Shown in pieces: positions 1-10,648 of a stretch of 64,000 nucleotides of DNA. Origin of the DNA: Sphaerotilus natans (GTDB taxonomy: Bacteria; Pseudomonadota; Gammaproteobacteria; Burkholderiales; Burkholderiaceae_C). Under the pieces are notes generated by a model. That model was not told the DNA's origin and ran no database searches. It saw only the letters and a list, made by a program, of their open reading frames with translations. Position 1 is the first letter of the stretch. Every line of letters starts with the position of its first letter. Made by a program: the position numbers and the translations under genes. The stretch lies in the NCBI RefSeq assembly GCF_900156335.1, contig NZ_FTMZ01000020.1:1-64000 (forward strand). The letters are read 5' to 3'.

Positions 1-363
<363 letters not shown>

Positions 364-417
364 GATTTCGCGCTCCTGAGTGCGTTCAATACGACGAGTA
401 AGACAGGCGGTATCGGG

Positions 418-493
<76 letters not shown>

Positions 494-552
494 TCGACAC
501 AGGACTGGACGCAGAGAACGCGCAGACCAGTGTCGACTTATTTCAAACCACT

Positions 553-626
<74 letters not shown>

Positions 627-677
627 CTTGCCATGCAGACCTGCCTCGAGATTGAAGCAGCCGCTAGACGTTTCGCT

Positions 678-763
678 TGGTGGAGGAGGCTGGATTCGAA
701 CCAGCGTAGGCGTAAGCCAACAGATTTACAGTCTGCCCCCTTTAGCCACTCGGGCACCCCTCC
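678..763 (-). tRNA. tRNA-Tyr (GTA)
   Basis: This is an 86-nt minus-strand class II tRNA with a long variable arm (about positions 711-724). The acceptor arm starts GGAGGGG and pairs with CCTCC, followed by ACCA. The anticodon loop CTGTAAA gives GTA (Tyr), and the T-arm contains GGTTCGAATCC. It is the first tRNA of the Tyr-Gly-Thr-tuf unit. Confidence 0.96.
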
Positions 764-780
764 TGGGCGAGACATAAACT

Positions 781-1563
781 TTAGCAAAGGCTCATCTGCG
801 ACGCAAGCGTTTTGGGCAATTTTTTTGTTGAAGCCACATCGAGGCCCCAATCCACCGCCTCGGCGCCCTGCCCTTGCAGCCAGGCATTGGCCGCAGAGAA
901 CGGCCGGCTGCCAACGAAAGGCACCGGCGGACGCCGGGCCGCCAGCGGCGACGGATGGTTCGTGGCGATGACGTGGTTGTGCGCGCCGGCAGCCTCGATC
1001 ACCGGCCGGCGGGCCTGCGCATGCGCGCCCCACAGCAGGAAGACCTTGGGCTGCGGCGCCGCGGCCACCCGCGCGACGAGCGCGTCCGTCAGCGCCTGCC
1101 AGCCCAGCTTCGCGTGGCTGGCCGGGCGATCGCGCTCGACGCTCAGGCTGGTGTTGAGCAGCAGCACGCCCGCATCGACCCAGGCCGCGAGGCTGCCCGA
1201 GACCGGCGCCGCCAGCCCCAGGTCGGCCTGCAGTTCCTGGCGGATGTTGCGCAGGCTCGGCGGGATCTTCACCCCGTCGGCGACCGAGAAGGCCAGGCCC
1301 TCGGCCTCGCCGGGGCCGTGGTAGGGATCCTGGCCGAGGATGACGACCTTCACCTGCTCCGGCGCCAGGCCCTGCAGCGCGCGCAGCGGCCGCGCCGGAT
1401 AGACCTCCGCGCCGGCCGCGACACGCACATCGACGGCCGCGCACACCGCCTGCCCGGCCGCGCCGGCCAGAAAGGCCTCGACCAGATCGCGCCAGCCCTC
1501 GGGCAGGCCATCGCGCAGCGCCTGGGTCAGCGGCGCCCGCAGGCGGTTGTCGGGCAGCGTCAT
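781..1563 (-). CDS. ung: Uracil-DNA glycosylase
   Basis: Family 1 uracil-DNA glycosylase (260 aa) removes uracil from DNA as the first step of base-excision repair in the cytoplasm. The water-activating motif GQDPYHG lies at residues 77-83, with the catalytic Asp at 79. The uracil-binding/Leu-intercalation motif HPSPL starts at His203. The length is typical. The ATG overlaps the trpC stop as ATGA, so translation is probably coupled and ung is the last gene of the trp unit. Linkage of ung to trpC recurs in several Burkholderiales (from memory). No anomaly is seen. Confidence 0.96.
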   Translation of the reverse strand: MTLPDNRLRAPLTQALRDGLPEGWRDLVEAFLAGAAGQAVCAAVDVRVAAGAEVYPARPLRALQGLAPEQVKVVILGQDPYHGPGEAEGLAFSVADGVKIPPSLRNIRQELQADLGLAAPVSGSLAAWVDAGVLLLNTSLSVERDRPASHAKLGWQALTDALVARVAAAPQPKVFLLWGAHAQARRPVIEAAGAHNHVIATNHPSPLAARRPPVPFVGSRPFSAANAWLQGQGAEAVDWGLDVASTKKLPKTLASQMSLC

Positions 1564-2366
1564 GCCGCGAACAGCGCCGCCAGCGCCGCGCCCGGATCGT
1601 CGGCGCGCATGAAGGCCTCGCCGACGAGGAAGGCATTGACCGCGGCGCCGCGCATGCGGGCCACGTCCTCGGCGGCCAGGATGCCGGACTCGGTCACCAG
1701 CAGCCGGTCGGCGGGCACCTCGTCGAGCAGGCCCAGCGTGGTGTCCAGCGTCACCGAGAAGCTGCGCAGGTCGCGGTTGTTGATGCCCAGCAGCGGCGTC
1801 TTCAGCCGGAGCGCGCGGTGCAGCTCGGCGCGGTCGTGGACCTCGACCAGCACGCTCATGCCGAGCCCCAGCGCCACCGCCTCCAGGTCGGCCATCTGCG
1901 CGTCGTCCAGGCAGGCAGCGATCAGCAGGATGCAGTCCGCGCCCATCGCGCGCGCCTCATGGACCTGGTACTCGTCGACCATGAAGTCCTTGCGCAGCAC
2001 CGGCAAGGCGCAGGCGGCGCGCGCCTGCTGCAGGTACGCGGTGCAGCCCTGGAAGTACGGCGCGTCGGTCAGCACGCTCAGGCAGGCCGCGCCGTGGCGC
2101 GCGTAGCTGGCGGCGATCTCGGCCGGCCGGAAGTCGGCGCGGATCACGCCCTTGCTCGGGCTGGCCTTCTTGATCTCGGCGATCACCGCGGGCTGGCCGG
2201 CGGCAACCTTCGCGCGCAGCGCGGCCTCGAAGCCGCGCAGGTCGGCGGCGCGCGCCTCGGCCTCGGCGCGCACGGCCGCCAGGGATTTCGCGGCGCGGGC
2301 CGCGGCCACCTCCTCGTGCTTGGTGACGACGATGCGGGCGAGGATGTCGGGGGTGTTCGGGTTCAT
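1560..2366 (-). CDS. trpC: Indole-3-glycerol phosphate synthase
   Basis: TrpC (268 aa) closes the indole ring, converting 1-(2-carboxyphenylamino)-1-deoxyribulose 5-phosphate to indole-3-glycerol phosphate in tryptophan synthesis. Hallmarks of this TIM barrel are [11 protein letters not shown] (about residues 83-93), LRKDF, GINNRDL and LVTESGI. It is monofunctional, with no fused TrpF. It lies 22 bp downstream of trpD and overlaps ung by 4 bp (ATGA). Its expression should follow the trp leader at 7507-7584. Confidence 0.97.
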   Translation of the reverse strand: MNPNTPDILARIVVTKHEEVAAARAAKSLAAVRAEAEARAADLRGFEAALRAKVAAGQPAVIAEIKKASPSKGVIRADFRPAEIAASYARHGAACLSVLTDAPYFQGCTAYLQQARAACALPVLRKDFMVDEYQVHEARAMGADCILLIAACLDDAQMADLEAVALGLGMSVLVEVHDRAELHRALRLKTPLLGINNRDLRSFSVTLDTTLGLLDEVPADRLLVTESGILAAEDVARMRGAAVNAFLVGEAFMRADDPGAALAALFAA

Positions 2367-2388
2367 GGGGAAGGCTCGGTTCAGGGGC

Positions 2389-3429
2389 TCAGGCCGCGGC
2401 CGGGGCGAGTTGCCGGGCGCGGGCGACGAACTGCGTCAGGCGCTCGGCGGCGCGGCCGCTGGCCAGCGCCTCGCGGGCGCGCTCGATGCCCTCGGCCATC
2501 GTCGCGGCGACATTGGCGGCGTAGAGCGCCACGCCGGCGTTGAGCATGACGATGTCGCGCGCCGGGCCGGGCTGGTTGTCCAGCACCGCCTGCAGCAGCG
2601 CGCGCGACTGCTCGGGCGTGTCCACCTTCAGCGCGCGGTTGCTGGCCATCGTCAGGCCGAAGTCCTCGGGATGGATCTCGTACTCGCGGATCTCGCCGTC
2701 GCGCAGCTCGCCCACCAGGGTGCCGGCGCCCAGCGAGACCTCGTCCATGCCGTCGCGGCCGTAGACCACCAGCGCGTGCTCGGCGCCCAGGCGCTGCAGC
2801 GCGCGCACCTGGATGCCGACCAGATCGGGGTGGAAGACGCCCATCAGGATGTTGGGCGCGTCGGCCGGGTTGGTCAGGGGCCCGAGGATGTTGAAGATCG
2901 TGCGCACGCCCAGCTCGCGGCGCACCGGCGCCACGTTCTTCATCGCCGGATGGTGGTTGGGCGCGAACATGAAGCCGATACCGGTGTCCTGGATGCACTG
3001 CGCCACCGCCTGCGGCGTGAGCGTCATCGGCACGCCCAGCGCCTCGAGCACGTCGGCGCTGCCGGACTTGCTCGACACGCTGCGCCCGCCGTGCTTGCTC
3101 ACCCGCGCGCCGGCCGCAGCCACCACGAACATCGTGCAGGTCGAGATGTTGAAGGTGTGCGAGCCGTCGCCGCCGGTGCCGACGATGTCGACCAGGTGGC
3201 GGCGGTCGGCCACGTTGACCTTGACCGAGCACTCGCGCATGACCTGCGCGGCGGCCGTGATCTCGCCGATGGTCTCCTTCTTGACGCGCAGGCCGGTCAG
3301 GATCGCCGCGGTCATGGTCGGCGACATCTCGCCGGCCATGATGCGGCGCATCAGCGTGAGCATCTCGTCGTGGAAGATCTCGCGGTGCTCGATGACGCGG
3401 GTCAGGGCTTCGGTGTTGGTGATGGACAT
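2389..3429 (-). CDS. trpD: Anthranilate phosphoribosyltransferase
   Basis: TrpD (346 aa) transfers phosphoribose from PRPP to anthranilate, the second dedicated step of tryptophan synthesis. The PRPP-binding signature [15 protein letters not shown] is intact (about residues 84-98). [21 protein letters not shown] and the substrate region [10 protein letters not shown] follow. It is a stand-alone protein, not fused to TrpG. The gene sits 21 bp downstream of trpG in the same direction, consistent with one operon. Confidence 0.97.
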   Translation of the reverse strand: MSITNTEALTRVIEHREIFHDEMLTLMRRIMAGEMSPTMTAAILTGLRVKKETIGEITAAAQVMRECSVKVNVADRRHLVDIVGTGGDGSHTFNISTCTMFVVAAAGARVSKHGGRSVSSKSGSADVLEALGVPMTLTPQAVAQCIQDTGIGFMFAPNHHPAMKNVAPVRRELGVRTIFNILGPLTNPADAPNILMGVFHPDLVGIQVRALQRLGAEHALVVYGRDGMDEVSLGAGTLVGELRDGEIREYEIHPEDFGLTMASNRALKVDTPEQSRALLQAVLDNQPGPARDIVMLNAGVALYAANVAATMAEGIERAREALASGRAAERLTQFVARARQLAPAAA

Positions 3430-3450
3430 GGCGCGCTCCTCGGCAACGGT

Positions 3451-4023
3451 TCAGCGGTTGGGCGTGTTCAGGAAGTTGCGCAGCATCGCGTGGCCATGCT
3501 CGCTCAGGATGGACTCGGGGTGGAACTGCACCCCCTCCAGCGCCAGCTCGCGGTGGCGCACGCCCATGATCTCGCCGTCGCCGCTGGTGGCGGTGACGAC
3601 CAGCTCCGGCGGCAGCGTGGCGCGCTCGATCGCCAGCGAGTGGTAGCGGATGATGCTGAACTGCTGCGGCAGCCCGGCGAACACACCCTGCTGGTCAGTG
3701 GTGATGGTGTCGGCCTTGCCGTGCATCTGCACCTGGGCGCGCACGATGTTGCCGCCCAGCGCCGCACCGATGCTCTGGTGCCCCAGGCACACGCCCAGGA
3801 TCGGCAGCCGGCCCTTGAAGTGCTGGATGGCCGCGATGCAGATGCCGGCCTCCGCCGGCGAGCACGGCCCCGGCGACAGCACCAGCCGGTCGGGCTGCAT
3901 CGCCTCGATCTCGGCCAGCGAGATCTCGTCGTTGCGGTGCACCCGCACGTCCTCGCCCAGCTCGGCGAAGTACTGCACGAGGTTGAAGGTGAAGGAGTCG
4001 TAGTTGTCGATCATCAGCAGCAT
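3451..4023 (-). CDS. trpG: Anthranilate synthase component II (glutamine amidotransferase)
   Basis: TrpG (190 aa) hydrolyses glutamine and passes ammonia to TrpE to make anthranilate; homologues may also serve PabB. It is a class I amidotransferase with the nucleophile in GVCLGHQ (Cys79) and the His168/Glu170 pair in QFHPESI. Its ATG at 4023 is the first codon after the inserted ATPase/DUF4276 cassette. The normal adjacency to trpE is lost: trpE ends at 5814, almost 1.8 kb upstream. Expression therefore depends on read-through across the cassette or on a promoter inside it. Confidence 0.97.
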   Translation of the reverse strand: MLLMIDNYDSFTFNLVQYFAELGEDVRVHRNDEISLAEIEAMQPDRLVLSPGPCSPAEAGICIAAIQHFKGRLPILGVCLGHQSIGAALGGNIVRAQVQMHGKADTITTDQQGVFAGLPQQFSIIRYHSLAIERATLPPELVVTATSGDGEIMGVRHRELALEGVQFHPESILSEHGHAMLRNFLNTPNR

Positions 4024-4072
4024 GATGGTCCTGACCTATTGATGTCATGGGGTGTGGACAGCACACCCATAT

Positions 4073-4669
4073 TCAGTTTTCGAGCAGCACGGCGCCACCG
4101 GAGAGGTCCAGCAACGCATCGTGAAAAGCCTTCGCGCTAGGGCAAGCCGGGTGCGCTGCCGCGTTGGCGATCTGGAAACCATGCACCCCGCAAAATCGCT
4201 TGGCGAACATCACCTTGTTGGACCCTGGACCGCGTGCACCCTGTTGCCGGGACACTTCCTTGAGCCAATCCCAAGGCATGGCAGGTGTTTGCTCTGGCCG
4301 GGCTTCCTCAAAATCAGGTTGCTTCAGCCAAGCACGCATGGCCGTGGTATCCGCCAGAAACCAAGCCTCCAAGGCCTTGACCGCCACGAAAATCAGCGAG
4401 GTATGCGCATTCGTGATGCGAGCCCTGACGGCCTCAATGTCTGGCTCGTGCTCCAGATCGGTCAGTACCACCACATGATCGGGCTGACTCCTGGCCAGCG
4501 TCGCCATCATTGGCGCCATGTGCTGGGGCAGCAGATTACCCCCACCTTTCGCATTGATGACGGGACTGCAGATCTCCAGACCCTGCGCATTGGCCCAGTC
4601 GCGGAATCGGGCCGATTCGATCATGATCTTCTCGGTGGCGCCCGCCACAATGAAACCCAGTTTCACCAT
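4073..4669 (-). CDS. DUF4276 family protein (TOPRIM-like), partner of the adjacent ATPase
   Basis: This 198-aa protein starts MVKLGFIVAGATEK, with a beta-strand followed by an acidic Glu, and contains VVVLTDLEHEPD further on. That pattern matches the DUF4276 family, which is thought to have a TOPRIM-like fold. I chose the ATG at 4669 because it overlaps the ATPase stop by 7 bp (coupled start) and the domain begins there. A longer frame back to 4810 would run through the ATPase gene. TOPRIM-like partners of AAA ATPases are often nucleases in phage defence (OLD, Gabija, PARIS); that role is inferred here. The base composition looks less GC-biased than the flanking trp genes. Confidence 0.7.
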   Translation of the reverse strand: MVKLGFIVAGATEKIMIESARFRDWANAQGLEICSPVINAKGGGNLLPQHMAPMMATLARSQPDHVVVLTDLEHEPDIEAVRARITNAHTSLIFVAVKALEAWFLADTTAMRAWLKQPDFEEARPEQTPAMPWDWLKEVSRQQGARGPGSNKVMFAKRFCGVHGFQIANAAAHPACPSAKAFHDALLDLSGGAVLLEN

Positions 4670-5781
4670 GGCAGACCTCCATCGAACAGGTTCATCAGCC
4701 ATGCGGTGTCGAGATTGATTTGCCCCAGATCGCCACTGCTCTTGGCGGCATTTTTTGCGACCGTCTTGCCGTCCAGCTTGTTCATCAGCCACAACTCCTC
4801 TGCGTGGCAAGCCCGCACCAGAGATTCGCTGTGTGTCGTCACGAAGACCGGGTGCTCGACACCGGCACTTTGGCGCATCAGATCCACCAATGCCTCGATG
4901 CCCTTGGGGTGCAATCCCCGTTCAGGCTCTTCGATCAGCGTGATGCCGGTTGTCTTGGCTCGGCTCAGCACCGCCGTCATGATGCACAGCGCATAGATGG
5001 TGCCGTCGGAAATCAGGTGGGCCGGGAAATGGGCTCGCGTGCCTTCTTCCTTGAACTTGATGACCGTGCCGCCGCTCAGCCGATCTGGCTCCGCACGCAC
5101 TTGCTCCATGCCGGGCACCAGCAAGTTCATCCAGTCGAGTACCTGGGTTCGGAAATCATCATCTTTTTCAAGCGTGGCCAGCATGGTGGCTACATTGTGT
5201 CCATTGGGGTGCAGCGCGGTAGTGTCAGCACTAGAGCCATCGGGTTCCTTCGCCCCTAAAGGGTCGAAGCGGAATACCGCCACATTCGTCAGGAATTCAT
5301 ACAGGCCAAATTCCCCTTTTGTAAACAGCAATCCCGACATATCAGCCGGAAACTTTTCGATGGTGAATTCCTTGCCATCGTCTTCCGTAAAAAGAGTCGG
5401 ATCGTTGCCTTTCTTGCGCTCCAGCCGCTTCTGATCATCCACCTCTAGCAACTCCTGCACCTGCGGCTCCGAATCCATGTCATGCACCTTCAGAACGTAA
5501 GACACACGCCGATGGCCAATACTGGCCTGCAACTCGAAGCTAAAGGTGCGTGCATTGGCCTTGCGCAGCTTGTAGCAATGGACTTGAGAAAAGCCCCGGA
5601 ATTGGCGCAGTGCTTTGATGGCGCCCAGCTCCACCACCGCACTGACAAAGGCCAGCGCATCCATCCAGTTGCTTTTTCCCGAACCATTGGGACCAGCCAA
5701 GACGCTGAAAGGGGTCAGCTCCTCCAACGCCAAGTCCGCAATGCTCTTGAAGCCGGAAATTTGGAGTCGCTCGATATTCAT
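4663..5781 (-). CDS. AAA ATPase (OLD/AAA_21-like) inserted in the trp operon
   Basis: This is a 372-aa soluble ATPase of the ABC/SMC-like type. It starts MNIERLQISGFKSIADL, followed by Walker A GPNGSGKS (residues 30-37). Near the C terminus are a Walker B LIEEPERGLHP and the switch VFVTTHSESL. There is no long coiled coil. I preferred the ATG at 5781 over an upstream in-frame ATG at 5883, because the domain begins at once and the upstream stretch is trpE coding sequence. It overlaps the DUF4276 gene, so the two form one module. By analogy with PARIS, OLD and Gabija it may be a defence sensor, but no function is proven. Confidence 0.8.
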   Translation of the reverse strand: MNIERLQISGFKSIADLALEELTPFSVLAGPNGSGKSNWMDALAFVSAVVELGAIKALRQFRGFSQVHCYKLRKANARTFSFELQASIGHRRVSYVLKVHDMDSEPQVQELLEVDDQKRLERKKGNDPTLFTEDDGKEFTIEKFPADMSGLLFTKGEFGLYEFLTNVAVFRFDPLGAKEPDGSSADTTALHPNGHNVATMLATLEKDDDFRTQVLDWMNLLVPGMEQVRAEPDRLSGGTVIKFKEEGTRAHFPAHLISDGTIYALCIMTAVLSRAKTTGITLIEEPERGLHPKGIEALVDLMRQSAGVEHPVFVTTHSESLVRACHAEELWLMNKLDGKTVAKNAAKSSGDLGQINLDTAWLMNLFDGGLPW

Positions 5782-5813
5782 TCGCAACCTCTCTGGAGCA
5801 TCATGGTCAAGCC

Positions 5814-7301
<1,488 letters not shown>

Positions 7302-7412
7302 GGTTGGCTCCGGCGGGGCCCGCCGGCATGCTCGCGTGTCAGGAACCAGTGCAGGACGCGCGTGCGTGCCGCGGGCCTGGTTGATGTCGATTCGCTGGTC
7401 GGGGGGCGCAGG

Positions 7413-7494
7413 CCGCACCGGGAGTGCGGCAGCAAGGTGTCAGCGGATCTGCTGCGGCCGACCCGTCACCGGGCGTGGGAGAGGCGGCCGCCTC
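7413..7494 (-). promoter_or_regulatory. Candidate trp attenuator region (two strong hairpins after trpL)
   Basis: Between the trpL stop and trpE the minus strand can form GAGGCGG/CCGCCTC (7481-7494, a perfect 14-bp palindrome). It can also form CCGCAC-CGGGA-GTGCGG (7413-7429, plus-strand spelling). A smaller CCCG-GTGA-CGGG stem lies between them. No clear T-run follows either stem, so the exact terminator is uncertain. Position and context fit transcription attenuation. Confidence 0.5.
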
Positions 7495-7506
7495 CAGGCA
7501 TCGCGG

Positions 7507-7584
7507 TCAGCGACGCCAGGGCCAGGCTCCCCGGTCTTGCGACCCGGCGGCGCGGCCGATGCTGTGTTTGCGCGTGGTGAACAT
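7507..7584 (-). CDS. trpL: trp operon leader peptide (two Trp codons)
   Basis: A 25-codon frame reads MFTTRKHSIGRAAGSQ and ends in GAWPWRR-stop, with two Trp codons separated by one Pro just before the stop. It lies 205 bp upstream of trpE in the same orientation and is followed by hairpin-forming sequence. This is the layout of a ribosome-mediated trp attenuator: ribosome stalling at the Trp codons would favour an antiterminator. A -10-like TACACT lies at 7600-7595, ten nt before the ATG, so the leader transcript may have almost no 5' UTR. The peptide is too short for similarity searches, so the call rests on Trp codons and position. Confidence 0.7.
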   Translation of the reverse strand: MFTTRKHSIGRAAGSQDRGAWPWRR

Positions 7585-7622
7585 GGTGGGGCGCAGTGTA
7601 GCAGCGCGCACCGGCGCTGGCA

Positions 7623-8534
7623 TCAGGTCTGCATCAGGGCCTCGATGAACTGCTCGACGATCAGGCTCTGGCGGCGCCCCTTGCGGGTGACCAGCGCCAG
7701 CGGCACCGAGAAGCGCTGACGGCCCGGCGCCAGCGCGGCCATCTGGCCCTGCGCGACCCAGGCCGCGGCATAGTGGTCGGGCAGGAAGCCGATGAACTGC
7801 CCGGTCAGGATCAGGAAGGCGATCGCCTCGCGGTCGGAGGCGCTGGCCACGCAGTTCAGGCCCTGGTGCATCTGGATCGCCTCGGCGCTCATCCGGTAGG
7901 TCGGCACCACCGCGGCGGCCTCGCGCAGCGCCGTCGCGTCGACCTCCGACGCCTGCGCGAACAGCGGATGGCCGTGGCTGCAGTAGAGCTGCGAGGTCTC
8001 GTCGTAGAGCGGCAGATAGGCCAGGCCCGACAGCGGCGTGATCAGCGGCACCGCGCCCACATGCAGCCGCCCGTCGAGCACGCCGCGCTCGACCTCGCCG
8101 GGCGGGCTCATGCTCAGGTGGATGCGCACCGCGTCGCTGCGCTGGCGGATCGCCTGCAGCGCGGCGGTGATGCGCATGCGCGGCAGCGTCACCAGGTTGT
8201 TCATCAGCCCGATGTTGAGATCGCCGCGCAGCGTCTGGTGCAGCTGGTTGACGCCGGTGCGGAAGTCCTCGACCGCCGCCAGCAGCGATTCGGCCGAGCG
8301 CAGCACCTCGCGGCCCTGGTCGGTCAGCGCGAAGCCCGCGCGGCCGCGCTGGCACAGCCGCATGCCCAGGCGCTGCTCCAGGTCGGCCATGTGCAGGCTG
8401 ATGGCCGAGCGGGTGATGCCCAGCGCGCTCTCGGCGCCGGCAAAGCTGCCGGCCTCGGCCACCGCCTTGAAGACACGCAGCAGCCGCAGATCGAAGTCAG
8501 ACACCTGGGCCAGGGGGGACACGAGCGCGCGCAT
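7623..8534 (-). CDS. LysR-family regulator next to an omega-amino-acid transaminase
   Basis: This 303-aa LysR-type activator has an N-terminal winged HTH (about residues 10-70, with FDLRLLRVFKAVAEAGSF and a recognition helix around ITRSAISLHMADLE) and a periplasmic-binding-like effector domain. I chose the ATG at 8534; an in-frame ATG at 8627 would add a non-conserved 31-residue tail running into the promoter. It is transcribed divergently from the transaminase at 8671. A dyad typical of LysR sites lies between them (8562-8588), so it very probably controls that gene. The effector is unknown. Confidence 0.88.
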   Translation of the reverse strand: MRALVSPLAQVSDFDLRLLRVFKAVAEAGSFAGAESALGITRSAISLHMADLEQRLGMRLCQRGRAGFALTDQGREVLRSAESLLAAVEDFRTGVNQLHQTLRGDLNIGLMNNLVTLPRMRITAALQAIRQRSDAVRIHLSMSPPGEVERGVLDGRLHVGAVPLITPLSGLAYLPLYDETSQLYCSHGHPLFAQASEVDATALREAAAVVPTYRMSAEAIQMHQGLNCVASASDREAIAFLILTGQFIGFLPDHYAAAWVAQGQMAALAPGRQRFSVPLALVTRKGRRQSLIVEQFIEALMQT

Positions 8535-8561
8535 GATCAGGGGAGCATTCAGGTGAGCAAA

Positions 8562-8588
8562 TCGATAACTGATGGCATGAAATATCGA
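8562..8588. promoter_or_regulatory. Candidate LysR operator (TCGATA-N15-TATCGA)
   Basis: Perfect 6-bp inverted arms TCGATA (8562-8567) and TATCGA (8583-8588) are separated by 15 bp, so their centres are 21 bp apart. They lie in the divergent space between the LysR gene and the transaminase. The spacing fits LysR-type recognition sites. No other dyad in this 136-bp gap is as good. Confidence 0.55.
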
Positions 8589-8670
8589 ATCGTACTGGCG
8601 TGAATGACTCACCACAATCCGGCGCATTGCCCTTCAGCCCGTCCTTCAAGCCCGCGCACGGGAGCGCCTC

Positions 8671-10014
8671 ATGCCCCAGACCTCGCCCTTCACCCCTCTG
8701 TCCCCCGAGCGCCTGAAGGCGCACTGGATGCCCTTCAGCTCCAACCGCGACTTCCACGCCGATCCGCGCCTGATCGCCGGCGCCGAGGGCCGCTGGCTGA
8801 TCGACGCCCAGGGCCGGCGCGTCTTCGACAGCCTCTCCGGCCTGTGGACCTGCGGCGCCGGCCACTGCCGCCCCGAGATCGCCCAGGCGGTGGCCCGCCA
8901 GCTCTCCACGCTGGACTACTCGCCCGCCTTCCAGTTCGGGCACCCGCTGTCCTTCGAGCTGGCCGAGCGCATCGCCGCGCACTTCCCCGATCCGCTCAAC
9001 CACGTCTTCTTCACCGACTCCGGCTCCGAGAGCGCCGACACCGCGGTCAAGATGGCGCGCGCCTACTGGCGCATCCGCGGCCAGGCCAGCAAGACCAAGC
9101 TGATCGGCCGGGCGCGCGGCTACCACGGCGTCAACATCGCCGGCACCGCGCTGGGCGGCATCGGCGGCAACCGCAAGACCTTCGGCCCGCTGATGGACGT
9201 CGACCACCTGCCGCACACGCTGCAGCCGGGCTGCGCCTTCACCCGCGGCCAGGCCGAGACCGGCGGCGTGGCGCTGGCCGACGAGCTGCTCAAGCTCATC
9301 GAGCTGCATGACGCCTCCAACATCGCCGCCGTCATCGTCGAGCCGATGTCGGGCTCGGCCGGCGTCATCGTGCCGCCGCAAGGCTATCTGCAGCGCCTGC
9401 GCGAGATCTGCACCCAGCACGGCATCCTGCTGATCTTCGACGAGGTCATCTCCGGCTTCGGTCGCCTGGGCCGCCACAGCGGCGCGGAGTTCTTCGGCGT
9501 CACCCCCGACATCGCCAACATCGCCAAGCAGGTCACCAACGGCGCGGTGCCGATGGGCGCGGTCATCGCCTCCACCGAGATCTACGAGACCTTCATGCGC
9601 CAGCCGCTGGCGCGCCATGTGACCGAGTTCACCCACGGCTACACCTACTCGGCGCATCCGGTGGCCTGCGCGGCCGGCCTGGCCACGCTCGACCTGCTCG
9701 AGCGCGAGCAGCTGGTGGCCCGCGCCGCCGAGCGCGCCCCCGACTTCGAGGCGCTGCTGCACGGCCTGCGCGGCAGCAGCGCCCACATCCTCGACATCCG
9801 CAACTGCGGCCTGGCCGGCGCCATCCAGCTCGCCCCGCGCGACGGCGACCCGACCATCCGCCCCTTCGAGGCCGGTCTGGCCCTCTGGCGTCAGGGCTTC
9901 TACGTGCGCTTCGGCGGCGACACCCTCCAGTTCGGCCCCCCCTTCGAGACCACCCGCGACGAGCTCGACCGCCTGTTCAACGCGGTGGGCGAAACGCTGG
10001 CCGGACTGGCCTGA
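8671..10014 (+). CDS. Omega-amino acid (beta-alanine):pyruvate aminotransferase
   Basis: This is a class III PLP-dependent aminotransferase of 447 aa, the normal length. It starts with the HWMPFSSNRDF region seen in beta-alanine:pyruvate transaminases. FTDSGSESADTAVKMAR binds the cofactor phosphate, IFDEVISGFGRLG carries the PLP Asp (Asp257), and Lys286 in NIAKQVTNG forms the Schiff base. It probably moves the amino group of an omega-amino acid to pyruvate. The malonate-semialdehyde dehydrogenase that often accompanies it is absent; an SDR follows after 16 bp instead. A divergent LysR probably regulates it. The exact substrate is not determined. Confidence 0.9.
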   Translation: MPQTSPFTPLSPERLKAHWMPFSSNRDFHADPRLIAGAEGRWLIDAQGRRVFDSLSGLWTCGAGHCRPEIAQAVARQLSTLDYSPAFQFGHPLSFELAERIAAHFPDPLNHVFFTDSGSESADTAVKMARAYWRIRGQASKTKLIGRARGYHGVNIAGTALGGIGGNRKTFGPLMDVDHLPHTLQPGCAFTRGQAETGGVALADELLKLIELHDASNIAAVIVEPMSGSAGVIVPPQGYLQRLREICTQHGILLIFDEVISGFGRLGRHSGAEFFGVTPDIANIAKQVTNGAVPMGAVIASTEIYETFMRQPLARHVTEFTHGYTYSAHPVACAAGLATLDLLEREQLVARAAERAPDFEALLHGLRGSSAHILDIRNCGLAGAIQLAPRDGDPTIRPFEAGLALWRQGFYVRFGGDTLQFGPPFETTRDELDRLFNAVGETLAGLA

Positions 10015-10030
10015 GCGGGAGACGCGGACG

Positions 10031-10648
10031 ATGCGCATCCTCCATGTGGGCGCCAGCGGCACGCTGGGCCGGGCGGTGGCCGAGACGCTGCAGGCGCGCG
10101 GGCACACGCTGATCCGCGCCGGCCGCCAGGGCGGCGACATCGCGGTGGACATCACCGACGAGGCCTCGGTGCGGGCGATGTACGCCCAGGTCGGCGACTT
10201 CGGCGCGCTGGTGGCCACGCTGGGCCGGGTGCATTTCGCGCCCCTGGCGGACTTCAGCCGCGCGCAGTGGCAGATCGGCCTGGACGACAAGCTGATGGGC
10301 CAGGTCCGGCTGGTGCAGATGGGGCTGGCGCAGGTGCGCGAGGGGGGCTCCTTCACGCTGACCAGCGGCCTGCTCAACGACGAGCCGATCCGCCAGGGCG
10401 CGTCGGCCGCGATGGTCAATGCGGCGCTGGAGGGCTTCGTGCGCGCCGCCGCGCTGGAGATGCCGCGCGGCGCGCGCATCAACCTGGTCAGCCCGACGCT
10501 GCTGGCCGAGTCGGTGCCGGTCTACGCACCCTTCTTCCCCGGCACGGCGCCGATGGCTGCCCGCGAGGTGGCGCTGGGCTATGTGCGCAGCATCGAGGGC
10601 GCGCACACCGGGCGCGTCCTGCGCATGGGCTGGAGCCTCGAGCGGTGA
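10031..10648 (+). CDS. Short-chain dehydrogenase/reductase, atypical
   Basis: This is a 205-aa Rossmann-fold protein. The N-terminal nucleotide motif is GASGTLG (residues 7-13). The family's YxxxK catalytic pair is not evident: the helix that should carry it reads ASAAMVNAALEGF, so it belongs to the short atypical SDRs and activity is uncertain. It lies 16 bp after the transaminase and its stop overlaps the GTG of alanine racemase (GTGA), so the three genes form one unit. No substrate can be assigned. Confidence 0.78.
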   Translation: MRILHVGASGTLGRAVAETLQARGHTLIRAGRQGGDIAVDITDEASVRAMYAQVGDFGALVATLGRVHFAPLADFSRAQWQIGLDDKLMGQVRLVQMGLAQVREGGSFTLTSGLLNDEPIRQGASAAMVNAALEGFVRAAALEMPRGARINLVSPTLLAESVPVYAPFFPGTAPMAAREVALGYVRSIEGAHTGRVLRMGWSLER

